A DNA stretch of 64,000 bases from Phellopilus nigrolimitatus (GCA_021029095.1 JAJOHG010000003.1:1488001-1552000); one strand, 5' to 3'. Shown: positions 42,597 through 54,092, counted from the first letter of the stretch. Notes: generated by a model not told the origin, from the sequence alone. Numbers and translations: made by a program.

Positions 42597-44354
42597 CTAG
42601 GCAGCCGCGAGATGGTTGACAATATCAACCGGCTCGAGAGGGTCAGTCGTCTCAGCTGCCTCTACAGCGGCTTGCGTAGCCTCGGCAAGTGCAGGCTGCG
42701 GAGCTTCATCAGCCTCGAGAGGTTCCGTGACTTCAGCAGCAACATCTAGCTCGACTGGAAGCTCCTCTGTCCCGAGAAGTATTCTAAGGGAAAGAGAATT
42801 AGTCAGATAAAAATCGATCGACAGCCCGTCCACGTCATAGACTTACCCATCATGGTACACTTCCTTTCCCTCATAAAGATCCAACAGCAACCCCAGATCA
42901 ACGCCGGGGCACTGCGCAACCCACACCTTTCTCAGTGCTCGCCATTTCTCATCGTGCACTTGGAGGTTATCGGCCAGCTGCACGAGCCACTCGTTGTTCA
43001 AACCCGGGATCCCCTCGAGACGGAGCGTCTGCAGCGTTGGTATCGTGTCACCATGCTTTATCTCGGCAGGATAATAATCGTAAGTCCTCAATGTGAGGTG
43101 CTGTACATCCCGAAGCTTGTCCCACGGCAGTCTGTATGTATAAGCAGGTAAGCCGAGAATGGCGTCGTTGTCTTCCTTCGGCAGGCACTCGAAGATCAAC
43201 TCGTTCAGGAGATTGTTCTCTGGCAATCCCCCAAGAATACAGTTTATCCATTCGTTGGCCGCCTCTGCAGGCATTTGTTCGCCTTCGAAATCGCTGGTAA
43301 AAACGGTGATTTTTGCGTCCAGTCTTCTCAAACTGGGCAAATGCAAAGCCCGTAGAAATGGGGCTACGTCGTGCGGGTCTCCACATGTATAGATGAAACT
43401 AAACTCCTCCAAACTCGGGAGTATAACATCCTCGATGTCTCCAGCCTCGATCCCCTCGAAGCAGTCACCGAGGTAACCGAACTCAAGATTGAGCTGGTCG
43501 AGGCTTGAAACCGACCCAAGAAACTTGGCCAACTCGTTATAGTCATAGACTCTTTCCGTATTGTTCATCTCGTCAAGATAAACAGTAACACTTGTCAAAG
43601 AAAGTGCGCCATGTTCGAATGCTCGAGGAACGATGTTGCGGAATGATACTTGTCGCACGTTTGGGACGATCCATGTTCCAATGCAGGCCGAAAGATCATT
43701 GGCCGAGTTGTTTTCGGGAGCTTCTTCCTTGTCTCCTGGCGCATAGCAAATAGAGATGCTCTCCAGACGAGGGAATTCTAAACCTCTGCAGCTCGTTTTC
43801 AATCGTGAAAACTGTCCTTCGTTATCTTCGTTCTCGTTCGGGAGAACTAATGACAATCGGAAGGTTTTGAGCCTTGCTTTGGCCTCATTCAACGACTGTA
43901 GAAGCACGAGTGCCGTCTCGAAATTGCGTTTGCTGATTTCAAGTTCAACATCTAGAAGGGAGGTCCTGCTTAGTTGCAGGACCTTCGCAGAGGGCGAAGG
44001 TATGGCACTCGTTTTATTTGTCAAAACGGTCCACAGCCTGGGCTGATGTTCTGCGGCCATTCTGAATTGTTTACAGACGCTTGACGCAACCAATGCGATA
44101 TTTCGGTCGTTCTCGTAAGCTTCCTCGAGTATTTTCCCGAGAACCTCCACGGGAAAGATTAACTGATTCGGTGATGGTTGTAAAGAAAAGGAGAAAGTCG
44201 CATTTGTGGCCTGTGCTATCTCTCTCGTTTCATCCGTTGTATCCTCGACCTTAGCAATTTTAAGAGCGGGCATTTCGTCGTCAAACTCATCCGGATTTCT
44301 CATAGACATGTTTGTTCCTGGTTGAGCATAAGATCGTTCATGTTGGGTCAGCAT
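42597..44354 (-). CDS. F-box/leucine-rich repeat-like protein
   Basis: Predicted SCF ubiquitin-ligase substrate adaptor. Two exons (44354-42847 and 42783-42597) give 564 aa from the ATG at 44354. A start at 44309 (MSMRNPDEFDD) would give 549 aa and is as likely. The F-box is near residues 75-125: LIFPVEVLGKILEEAYENDRNIALVASSVCKQF, followed by HQPRLWTVL. A long leucine-rich-like array follows (FPRLESISI, SLDQLNLEFGYLG, ILPSLEEFSFIY, LHLPSLRRLDAKI, TIPTLQTLRLEGIPGL). The second exon is an acidic Ala/Pro/Glu tail, ending LAAA. No lesion was seen. Substrate unknown. Confidence 0.8.
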
Positions 44355-45750
44355 GGTGTACTTCAGTCGCATCCGGTTTGAGATACTCACGAATAGTCGA
44401 TAGACACCCAACAACCACCAGCAATCCTTGACGCCCACGTCTCAAGTTTTTGACAACTGTGTGCGGCTGATTTCAAGTCGAGTCCGAGATGTACCGTTCC
44501 GGATCGTACAAGAGACAAGCTCGACAGATTATCAGTGGCCCTTCACGTTGAGGGATCTGTGGGGATGTAATGTGGCCGCTGTCGAGGCCGGATTCGGAGC
44601 GCGATGTCCAGGGGGAGGGTGAGGCAGGCCTTCTCCAATAAAGTTGCTGCTGAAAAGAGTGTCTGAGCTAGAAGGAAGTATTAAGACGTTGTGCGAATGA
44701 TATCCGGGCCGAGGGGGGATGGGGGGCGTAGCTGAAGCAAAATGAAAGTCCTGCCACAACAAACTCTGACAAAACTCTGACAAATCTTAGCGTGGGAACG
44801 TGGTCTGTGACCTTGAAAGTCGGCTAAAAACATTCCCACGGCACACGGCGCAGTCCTGGACATCTTCAACTCGCAAGTCGCATTGAAATTGCTTTCTTCA
44901 ATAATTTCGACCGTCCCCGACCTGTTAAACGAAGAAAGGTTGCCACCGCTTGTCTAATTAGAGGTTCTTGTCGATCTCTGATTGGAATGGTGAAACACTC
45001 ACACGATCTCCAGCCGCATTACGCGCCGCTAATTCAGATCCACTTTCGAAAAATGGTTATTTGTCAGCTTGCGGGAGCTCGACGGAGATATCTGGGACTT
45101 GGGAGAAAATACATTTTCATCGGTTGCAAGGGGTACAACTCACTTCAGAGCCACATATCTATCGGCTTAGACCTACGGCGCACTGGGACACTCTGAGACC
45201 ACTTAACTCTTGTGCCTTGTCGCCGACGTTTCCTTAATAGTGTTGGTCAATCATGCCAGCACACGTTCAAGGCCAGCACGTTCAAGGTTCTCCCCGACAA
45301 ACGACGCAAGACAGCAGGCAGGACAGCATGCAAGACAGCTCTTGTCGGGTAGGTCAGATATCAGAGCGCTCTCGAACGCCAGATCAAGAGTAATGCCCCA
45401 TGCTGTACGCAAGTTTTTTCATCAAGAGGCCAGGCAGGTGCAGTGTTTGTCGAGAGTCGACTTTGTCCATGGCAGGCCTTTTCCCGAGAGCGACTATTCG
45501 TCGCGGGGCTTGAGCAAACTTGTTTCCAGAGACCGCTTTATATACAAGACACAGATCAAAGAGCAGGTGGAGAATGTTGGCTCTACGTGGCACAATAAGG
45601 TATGCGCACAAGCTGTCCGCTGTCCGCAGACTAGCCACTCCCGCTCATTGATTATTTGGGTTACGCTACAGGCCCCAGTCTATATCAAAACTTAGAGACT
45701 ATGCTATTCAGACCTCCACACCTTTCTCTTCTCCTTACGTTGTCCTCGTC
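44355..45750. other. Intergenic, possible BTB promoter
   Basis: No gene can be supported. A short direct repeat (ACGTTCAAGG, near 45264 and 45278) and an inverted pair CCCCGACAA / TTGTCGGG (45293-45352) are visible. A TTTATATACAAG TATA-like element lies near 45537, about 210 bp before the BTB start. Confidence 0.4.
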
Positions 45751-46572
45751 ATGCTCAGTCCGTTCACCACCCCCGACGCCGACGCCGTGCTTCGCACAAG
45801 CGACGATGTAGAGCTCCGGGTCCATCGCCGCATCCTCTCAGAGGCATCTCCGTTCTTTCGGGACCTTTTTACTTTGCCACAAGGCGATTCAGCAGACAGT
45901 GCCACCGCACCTACCGTCGACATCGCGGAAAACGCGGAGGTTATGGAAACCTTGCTGAAGTTAATCTATCCCGGAATGGAGCCCGTCGTAAACACTCTCG
46001 ACGAGCTTTCAGTCCTGCTCGCAGCTGCGATGAAGTATGATATGATTCGTGCCACCGAGATCTTGCGCCGTTTCCTCGTATCATCACGCTTCGTCGAGAA
46101 GGAGCCCACCAGAGTGTACGCCATCGCATGCCGCCATGATCTCGAACATGAGGCGCAGCTCGTGTCGTCGCATACGCTACGCGTTAACATTATCGACTGC
46201 CCGCTTTCGGAGGACCTGAAGTACATCACTGCGTGGTCGTACCACCGGCTGCTCGACCTGCATCGTCGGCGGAGTGCGGCCGCGGAGGACGTACTGGAGA
46301 GTTCGATCACGGACACAGACGACGTGAAGTGCGAGCAGTGCAGCGCGGGGCACCACGGCGCGCTGTGTCCCCCGCGCTGGTGGACCGACTTTTCGCGGCG
46401 GGCGAAGGAGGAGCTGCGCGTGCGCTCGACGACGGACGTCATATTCTCGATGGCATTTCTCGCGCAGTCGGCGAATACTGGGTGCCAACGCTGCGCAGGC
46501 TCAATTTTTGAGTCTTATGCTTTTCTTGAGAAGCTGAAGCGACGCATCGACGATCTTCCGTCCACAATCTAG
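45751..46572 (+). CDS. BTB/POZ domain protein
   Basis: Single-exon gene of 273 aa. Residues about 9-120 form a BTB/POZ fold: DAVLRTSDDVELRVHRRILSEASPFFRDLF, then VMETLLKLIYPG and ELSVLLAAAMKYDMIRATEILRRFL. These domains mediate dimerisation or bind Cullin-3, and large families occur in agaric fungi. The C-terminal part has paired cysteines (CEQCSAGHHGALCPPRWW, CQRC), a possible small metal site (inference). No intron is needed and the start ATG directly precedes the BTB fold. Confidence 0.85.
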   Translation: MLSPFTTPDADAVLRTSDDVELRVHRRILSEASPFFRDLFTLPQGDSADSATAPTVDIAENAEVMETLLKLIYPGMEPVVNTLDELSVLLAAAMKYDMIRATEILRRFLVSSRFVEKEPTRVYAIACRHDLEHEAQLVSSHTLRVNIIDCPLSEDLKYITAWSYHRLLDLHRRRSAAAEDVLESSITDTDDVKCEQCSAGHHGALCPPRWWTDFSRRAKEELRVRSTTDVIFSMAFLAQSANTGCQRCAGSIFESYAFLEKLKRRIDDLPSTI

Positions 46573-47483
46573 CCACTTTTCCTGCGCGCATCGTCGCAGA
46601 CTTCCTTCGCCCAGGAACGCACACGACACGGCCGCGTTTTGCGAGCGATGAGGATGAGGACCCGCCGGGTACGCTCGTGGGCATGCCTGCCTGTTCTCAG
46701 TCTGCGTGCAGGTTGGGTGCAGGACGTATTCACACAGCTCGAAGACGGGTACGCGTGTCTGAACTTAGGTTCGAACGAGCGAAGGATACGTGGGTTTACA
46801 ACGTGCCTGAAGATCCCCGGATAACACGACTTATCGACCTGCCTGCCGACCACGCTGGTTGTTTGGCTGGCTCTGTTGCGGCACCATGGACGATTGGAGA
46901 TTTAATCTGAAAAGGGCCTTTAATAACTCGATATTCCCGTCTCGTCGTCGACACTCTGATTTCCAATACGCCCAGCGTTGGATTCGGGCCGGCGCTCAAA
47001 TCTGCATCGAAAAAATCGAGAAGTTGACATCGCTTACACGGGACTTTATATAAGATTCTCGTTAGCAGAGCCCGTATCTCTGAGCCTGTGCCTGCAGGCC
47101 TCGTCAGTTCTGAGCGTTATCTATAGCGCAACTAATCACCGACCCGACACGCCACAACAGTGATAACTGGCGCCTACACTTGCGCACGAGCTGGGCTATC
47201 CTTGAAAAGGTGTCTTCGAACAGCATGTACGAGCTCCTTATTGTTGAAATCTACTTGAAAAAAAGAAGATAACCCACGCCGTGATTTTGTGGTATTCTAT
47301 TTTACTTCATTTTCATCTTGTACTGTAGTCTGGATCAATAATATAGCAATTTGTTTTTGACGTCGGAAACCGTTACTTGCTTGTGACTGACGCTTACATA
47401 ATGTACATTCCTTTGCATTCCTTTCGCTTGAGCCTCGTTTACGTTACTACATAGGCAGAATTGTACATACGTGTGTTATTATT
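46573..47483. other. Intergenic, 0.9 kb
   Basis: Short open frames of at most 94 codons on both strands, none with a recognisable product. The region becomes AT-rich after 47240. It holds the 3' side of the BTB gene and the promoter of the NUP42-like gene. Confidence 0.4.
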
Positions 47484-49476
47484 ATGGTGAGCTCGCGTCT
47501 TACTTAAAAGAGGTACTTAAACTAATACCCGGAGGAAACAAAGACGGTGTGCTCGTACTTCCTTCGCGGTCAGTGCAAGTTCGGGTCCTCGTGCAAGTTT
47601 GAGCATCCAGCTCAACGTCCTGGAGGTTTCGGAAGTGCGTCGTGCCACGTCTGTCCAGAGGAGTGGTGATTTTGAAGTGGTTGGCTGTTCTAGACCAGAC
47701 GTGGGGTAATCCTACACAGGCACACAGTTCTTCTGGTAGCGGACCAGCTATGGTCCCATTCACGTACGCCCTATGTCTTGGTACTCGACGCGCTGACTGT
47801 TGATTGTGATATTCAAGGGAAGATGGACTAGCGAAGGATATGACGCCGGGCTCTGAGAAGCCGATGTGGCCGCTCTCGAGCTATGGTCCTGCGAAGATGG
47901 AGTCGACGCTGTTCACGAACCTCGATGAATCGCCTGAGGAGTTACGGTGGAAAGCTGTTCAAGCACTCAAGTCTGGGAATACAATGGATTACGTGCGTTC
48001 CTCGCTATTTAGACGACATCTAATATGAATGCGTTTTCCTTCCAGCAAAAATATGAATCAGAGAAAATCCAGGCGGCGAACCAGATGTTCGCGAGCGCGT
48101 TAGCGAACATACCACAGGTGTATCAACAGGCGCAGAACGCGGCCGTGGCAAGACAGAAAGGCCTCCCGGCTATCGCCAGCTCTGTGTTCAATGCCAGTGC
48201 TACTGCTACTCAAAACCTAACGGGCTCTGCGTTCGGGAAGCCCTCCGCGTTTGGCGGCGGCACTTCAGCGTTTGGCGCATCTCCCTCCGCGCCAGCGTCT
48301 ACATCTGCATTTGGCTCGCCTGCACCCGCTGCGACTTCTGCGTTCGGCAAGCCGGCATTCGGGCAATCTGCTTTTGGCCAACCAGCCTTTGGGCAGTCCG
48401 CGTTCGGTCAGCCAGCAAAACCTGTCTCGGCTTTCGGCCAGCCAGCCCAGCCAACGTCTGCCTTTGGCCAACCACAAACGACATCTGCCTTCGGACAACC
48501 CGCGCAATCCGCTTCTGCATTCGGAGGAGGTGCCCAGCAGCAGTCGACGTCTGCCTTCGGGCAGGCCTCGCAGCCACAATCGTCGTTCATCCGGCCCGCA
48601 ACTGCGTTCGGTAACACTAATGGGGGCGCATTCTCTGCGTTTGCAGGTCCCAAGACTTCTGCGTTTGGTACGGGTGCGCAGCCATCCCAGCCTCAGCAAG
48701 CCTCTGCGTTTGGGAACAGCGCGCAGACTGCTACTCCGTCTGTATTCGGTGCATCTGGTGCAGCAAGTCAGCCGACTTCGGCGTTCGGACAACCTGCACA
48801 GTCCGTGTCCGCTTTCGGACAACCTGCAAAACCTGCGCCTGCGTTTGGCCAGCCTTCGCAGCCCGTCTCTGCTTTCGGGGCGGCCGCGGGTCTGCCCGCG
48901 AAACCTGTATCGGCGTTCGGGCAGCCGTCACAGCCGGCGCCAGCTTTCGGACAACCTTCGCAACCCGTCTCTGCCTTCGGACAGCCTGCGAAGCCAGTAG
49001 CTGCTTTCGGCCAGTCCCCCAAACCCGCCTCAGCCTTTGGCCAGCCTGCGCAGCCCGTTTCCGCGTTCGGCCAGCCCGCGCAATCCGTCTCCGCGTTTGG
49101 CCAGCCTGCTCAGTCTACCTCCGCGTTTGGCCAGCCCGCTCAGTCCGTCTCCGCGTTCGGGCAGTCCGCTCAACCCACACCAGCATTCGGCCAACCCAAC
49201 CAACCTGTCTCCGCGTTCGGGCAATCCGCGTTGTCAGCTTCTGATTCGTCGTTTGGGGTGGGGACGGGGCTGCCCGCAAAGCCGAAAGCCGGACCTCCAG
49301 ACTTCCAGGCTGCTCTCGCTTCGTGCAAGGTGCAACCGGGGCGGGACAAATACGATGCGCTGCTGCCTGCGGATTACACTGAGAAGCTCCCAGCACCCGC
49401 GAAAGAGGCGTTTGCGGCTACATGGTTCGAGTGGAGCTGCATACCAGAGTGGGTGCCGCCTGTGCAAATGCGCTAG
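47484..49476 (+). CDS. NUP42: FG nucleoporin with CCCH finger (Nup42/Amo1-like)
   Basis: Nuclear pore protein acting with Gle1 in mRNA export on the cytoplasmic face. Five coding exons (47484-47486, 47544-47634, 47694-47763, 47818-47992, 48046-49476) give 589 aa. The first coding exon is only the ATG, and a 57-bp intron with a CTAAT branch site separates it from TVCSYFLRGQCKFGSSCKFEHP, the CCCH zinc finger. A coil-like segment (EELRWKAVQALKSGN, YESEKIQAANQMFASALANIPQVYQQA) follows. Then about 40 SAFG-type FG repeats, mostly SAFGQPAQP units (48230-49230). The C-terminal Gle1-binding-like tail is ALLPADYTEKLPAPAKEAFAATWFEWSCIPEWVPP. No other in-frame ATG precedes the finger, so this start is preferred. 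Confidence 0.88.
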
Positions 49477-50313
49477 TTATTTGTTGAGTGCGTACTGCAC
49501 CGTCGTTAGATGCTTTTCATCAGTCTTTAATTATTAAGTTATTTTTTTGAGCATTTCTGTCTCGATGTCTGTTTGTAAACCAGTTTTGGCAACAATCTTA
49601 TTCCTTGCGTTCACGGTCAAGAACTTATGCTAATGACCGGGAATTATCTTCGTCCGGTGACAGACTAGAGTGTTCATATTGCGCAACAGAATTGCAGTCT
49701 CTAACCAACTTCCGATTTACCCGCAGATTCCGCTGATGGCCGACAGTTCCATTTCATGCCACTTCCTTCCACTGGACACCGGGACGTAGAATTGCATGTG
49801 GCGGGTGCGATAGGCCGAGCAGCTGAGCATGCAGTGGCTAACTGTCTCATTTGCAGTGCGACATCTTGGAAAAAAAACCGACGCACGACTAACACATATT
49901 TTGTTTGAGTAGACTGTGCAGGCAAGGACAGAGCAAGACAGCGCTCCTTTCCTTCTGAGCCCTTCATCTGCTCGGCCGCACCGTGTACCGATCGACGCCC
50001 ATTGCACATGTGCTGAAACGCAAGAATTTTGTTACAGTGATGAACGGCCAACCGCGGATACGCGGTATGCGCTGTGCCACGCTGAGCTGCTTGCCGAAAC
50101 AACACTCCGTTCGGAACCATCTGCACAACGTGCAAAGTCACTCAAGCTTTGACTTCCGTTGTTTCAGTCTTGTAATTTGTTTCATCAGCTGTACCAGTCG
50201 AGAGGCGCCATCATAGTAATGACCACACGCGTGGTATAAAGTCTAGTAGAGTCTACTTCTGTAGGCACAAACAAATTCTCTACAACTATTCGCCATTACT
50301 AAAAAAACACAAG
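49477..50313. other. Intergenic before the AT-rich zone
   Basis: No gene can be supported. Short overlapping frames at 49700-50150 on both strands lack any domain. Base composition drops toward A/T from here rightwards. Confidence 0.4.
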
Positions 50314-51911
50314 ATGTCGGCAAAACCCTCCTCTAAAATGTATGGAAACTTTGAACGCCAAACTAAATTCCAGTTATACGACACACAAATTGTCGTTGAG
50401 AAATGGCGGAGTCGGGAAACAGGCCTTTCTGTGGTGCATATCAGAGATGACTGTTCGTAATGATCTTCCCTGCTGCTTACTTATGCTCATACGTCAATCT
50501 AGCAATCATTGTCAAGGGCTACATTGCCTTACGGACTGAAGGTAAATTTGATAAGATCATGCCACCGGCCATTTATCATGTTCTGAAGTGGCATTGCGTA
50601 TTGTGGTTTACCAGTATTCAACAATAAGGGTCTACCCCATACACTTGAACAGTGAGCAAGCTAATAGGTTCTTCTTTTATTGTTTCTGACAATACTGAGC
50701 ACATATCAGCCTGATATACAAAGGCTCAAAGAATTTTCCTTACAATGGCACTTTAGCTGCTGTTGCCAATCGAAGCTTTGCAGATGGATTGATGGGTCTT
50801 ACTAGTGAAGACCATACACTTTATTCTGTAGAGACTGTTGGAGAACAGGGGTTTTTACAGCTGCTACCAGTTTACATGGACCACATATTCTTTCCTGGAC
50901 TGACAGATAATGACTTTTTTACTGAGGTGAACAAAGCAGCTCTAGCCTTTTTTTGAATCACAGAATATACTGACCAATAAACAGGTACATCATATTGACC
51001 CTAAAGGAAAAAATGCTGGAGTTGTATACAGTGAAATGGCTGGCAGAGAGAGTTCATCTAATGATTTGACGTGGACAGAGTGAGTAATAATCTTGGTTCT
51101 ATCTAAGCTGTGTATCCCTTTTTAATCCCAAACAACCACTGCCAATGGAATGCATTTGGAATGCCCCTAGGTTGAGAGCAGTAAGTGATTAACTCAGCAC
51201 AGACTTTATTACAACTAGAATGTTGAGAAAAGTCTGTGAGCAGTTAGGAACTTATTGCTACTCAACCTGGGGGATTCTGGGTGCATTTCTACAGTGGTTA
51301 TACCTATCTAGAATGTTAAAACATATTCATTCTGAAGGAAGTGGATACAGATTTAATACTGGAGGTACAATGAGTGAGCTAAGGAAGTTGGAAATGCAAG
51401 AAAGTGAGCTGCATTGGACACATACTCTGTTCAATTTTTTTTCTCTCTTACAAATTCTCTTAAACAGTCAGAAATTATCATGCCAAAAACTATGTTCCTC
51501 ATAATGCAACAGTTGTTGTTGTTGGGAAATTTTCTGATAATGTACAATCAATTTTATCAGTACTTCAAAAACAAGTTGAACCCAACCTTGTCAAGAAACA
51601 ATACAGCACTCAAGGGTGGAAAAGGCCACTCTTTGATAGCCCAAGTTTTTCCCGTCCTAGTTTTAAAGAGCATGCTCCTTATCCTATCAAGTTCCCATCT
51701 GATCAAGATGAAAGTGGTGAAGTTCTCTTTGTGTTCAAGGGCCCAAGCTATAACAGTTTCCTGGAAAAATATGTCAGTATCTTGTACTTCAATTTGTGCA
51801 AGGCCCTTTACACCCTTAGCTTGTTGAACACCTAAGCATCTGACAAATACATTTTTGTAGGCCCTTCATATTCTGTGTGAATATTTGATATCAACAGAAG
51901 AAGCTCCTTTG

Positions 51912-52285
51912 TGTCATGAACGATCATTTTCATTTCTTATTTCCTTACAAATCATGGCCACTTAGATAATACGGACAATAGCGGACATTAGATAAGCTTA
52001 TGTCATAAGGCTAGACCATGACATCATAGTGACATCATTGACGATGACATCACCTATAACATCATTAGCCCCGCCCGCTCCACTAGAGTAGCCATATTTA
52101 GGTAGTGTACTGCTTGGTCTGTGCGCACTAAGTTTGGGTATATAAGTAGACTAGATATCTGTACTTAGACCCCAGTTTCGACCTAGTCAATACTCCTGGC
52201 TAGTGTGCGTTGCAATACATCTCCCTTACCTCTCTGATTGTTGTGTGACGTGGCGTGAACAGTTGGTTCTAGTCAGTCGCTGACA
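51912..52285 (+). repeat. 5' long terminal repeat
   Basis: Identical to 58172-58545 as far as I can compare. Terminal TG...CA dinucleotides. It contains a TATA box (GGTATATAAG, 52138-52147) and a row of TGACATCA-like motifs, so promoter and start site are inside it. Confidence 0.95.
52019..52184 (+). promoter_or_regulatory. LTR U3 promoter: CRE-like repeats, TATA box, predicted start
   Basis: TGACATCAT at 52019-52027 and 52030-52038, TGACATCAC at 52045-52053, and a weaker AACATCATT at 52059-52067 resemble half-changed ATF/CREB (TGACGTCA) sites. A TATA box follows at 52138-52147. Transcription would start about 25-35 bases on, near 52170, immediately before the 13 bases complementary to the primer-binding site. 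Confidence 0.55.
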
Positions 52286-52300
52286 TCAGGTCGAAACTGG
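52286..52300 (+). other. Primer-binding site, complementary to own R region
   Basis: Bases 52288-52300 (AGGTCGAAACTGG), two bases after the 5' LTR, are the exact reverse complement of 52172-52184 (CCAGTTTCGACCT) in the same LTR. Ty3/Gypsy elements of the Tf1/sushi group prime reverse transcription by folding back the first bases of their RNA onto this site instead of using a tRNA. The match length (13) and position fit that mechanism. Confidence 0.75.
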
Positions 52301-52958
52301 CGTACCACCTCACACATCTTCCTCTTACATCTTAAATCGTCTCATCCCTCTACTCTTTTCAACATTCCGTCCACTCGCCGTACACGCCGCGTTCGACGAC
52401 CCGGACTCCGACCGCGAGGTATCTCCTTGCGACCCGTTCTATCACTCAGGGCTGCGCGTAGGTCTCTTTGATCTTCAGTAGCTACATCCCATATTCCCAC
52501 CAGCCGTCTGCCAGGGTCTTTGTTTCCTCTACGACCCAGGCGGCTGCCGCTTTGCCCTGCTGAATCTTTACTGCGTTTATTTTGGCGCGGCTAAGCTCTT
52601 CGGTAGCGCTAGAACTACGTACAGATACACGGCTGTAGGCTAGATCACCGGACCGTTGGGCACGTGCAGTTCTACTGTCGTGTTTTAAGGCAGCGAGAGA
52701 GCGTGTACTAGTCAGAAGACGCAATCGCTGGCTGATACAACGAAGGGTGTCTAGTACGGCAGTCCCCCAGATCCCTAGAGTAATCAACTCAGTAGTATAC
52801 AGTAGAGTATACAGTAGGCCGGCGTGCCTAGCAGAGACCACCTGGTAGTTAGTAAATAGACTTTCTACCGCGCACAAGAAAAGCCCACTCTGGATCCCAT
52901 TTGGGAAAGAAGGTCGACGACACCCCTGATTGACGAATCATCGTCAGAAACAGAAACG

Positions 52959-54092
52959 ATGTCGGGGAACCCAGCTACTGGATCGAGTTCTGGACTAGCG
53001 AGCAGTATGCACGCCCTAGGTACCGATCCAACCGGCAATCAGCCCCAACCACGACCACGTTCGCCGTCACCCGGAAGAGACCCCTTCATTGAAGGGCTTC
53101 TCAACGCCAAAAAGAAAAAGACCCATGTAGCGAAACCTGACCCCTTTTCGGGAAAGGACTACAAGAAGTTCATACGGCAGGTCAAACTGTTCCTTTGGGC
53201 GAATAAGAAGGACTTCACCTCCGACGATGAAAAAATCGAGTTTACACTCTCATTCATGACGGAGGGACGTGCCAGTAAATGGGCGGAGAACTTTATCGAC
53301 AAAGCCATTGCAGACGGAACAGACGAATATCCTGATTTCGGCGACTGGGATGTTTTCCAGGGACAGCTCAAAGATTCGTTCCATGATGCCAACGAAGCGC
53401 AGACGGCTCAGCGTAACCTATCGTCTCTACGTCAGGGCTCGACATCGGCCGAGGAATACTTCCAGAACTTCGACATCCTCCGCCGAATAGCTGGGTACAG
53501 CAAGGACCATGACCAGTACCTCATCGAGCTCTTAGAACGACAGCTCAGCGAGTCGATCGTCACAAAGATTTATGGCTCGGAAACTCTGCCCACCACTTAT
53601 GACGGGTGGAAGCGGAAGGCGATTCGCTTTGACAACCTTGAGCGTCGACTAAAAGAAGTACGCCGCCAACAGACGCCACAGAATCCCCCTGTCGCCAGAA
53701 AACCCGAACAGTCGACGACCCCTCGTACCACGCCTAATACCGCTCCCACCTACAAACGCGATAGTACAGGGACCGTCTTCATGGGCACAGGGCAGCCGAT
53801 GAATCTTGATGAAGCAAGGCAAAAAGGTGTTTGCTACAAATGCGGATTGCCAGGCCATATCGGCAAGTTTTGTCCAAATCGCCAAAAGACGGAGGTGCGC
53901 GCTACAACTTCTGACACGCCACCCAGTGGCGGCACGGGAACGAGCGTGTCCACTGGGGTAGAGGTGCGTGAATTGAAGAGTTCCGCGGACATAAAGCAAT
54001 TTGTGTACGCGATGACGCCAGAGCAGAAGAAGGCGTGGGCAGCGGAGTTTAATCTCCTCAAAGAGTCGGATTTTGCGGGACCCCAGAAGTGA
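52959..54092 (+). CDS. gag: Retrotransposon Gag
   Basis: Capsid/nucleocapsid protein of 377 aa. The central retrotransposon Gag domain reads KFIRQVKLFLWANK, FMTEGRASKWAENFI, WDVFQGQLKDSFHD and LRQGSTSAEEYFQNFDILRR. A single CCHC zinc knuckle, CYKCGLPGHIGKFC, lies near residue 290. The frame runs from an ATG at 52959 to TGA at 54090-54092. The 670-bp leader before it has no plus-strand coding frame. Confidence 0.92.
   Translation: MSGNPATGSSSGLASSMHALGTDPTGNQPQPRPRSPSPGRDPFIEGLLNAKKKKTHVAKPDPFSGKDYKKFIRQVKLFLWANKKDFTSDDEKIEFTLSFMTEGRASKWAENFIDKAIADGTDEYPDFGDWDVFQGQLKDSFHDANEAQTAQRNLSSLRQGSTSAEEYFQNFDILRRIAGYSKDHDQYLIELLERQLSESIVTKIYGSETLPTTYDGWKRKAIRFDNLERRLKEVRRQQTPQNPPVARKPEQSTTPRTTPNTAPTYKRDSTGTVFMGTGQPMNLDEARQKGVCYKCGLPGHIGKFCPNRQKTEVRATTSDTPPSGGTGTSVSTGVEVRELKSSADIKQFVYAMTPEQKKAWAAEFNLLKESDFAGPQK

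Noticed and set aside
45258..45360. Possible tRNA-like inverted pair upstream of the BTB gene
   Set aside because: The CCCCGACAA/TTGTCGGG stem is present but no cloverleaf or B-box (GTTCGANNC) fits.
48265..49022. Antisense and alternate-frame repeats opposite the FG domain
   Set aside because: They are shadows created by the repetitive coding sequence of the NUP42-like gene.
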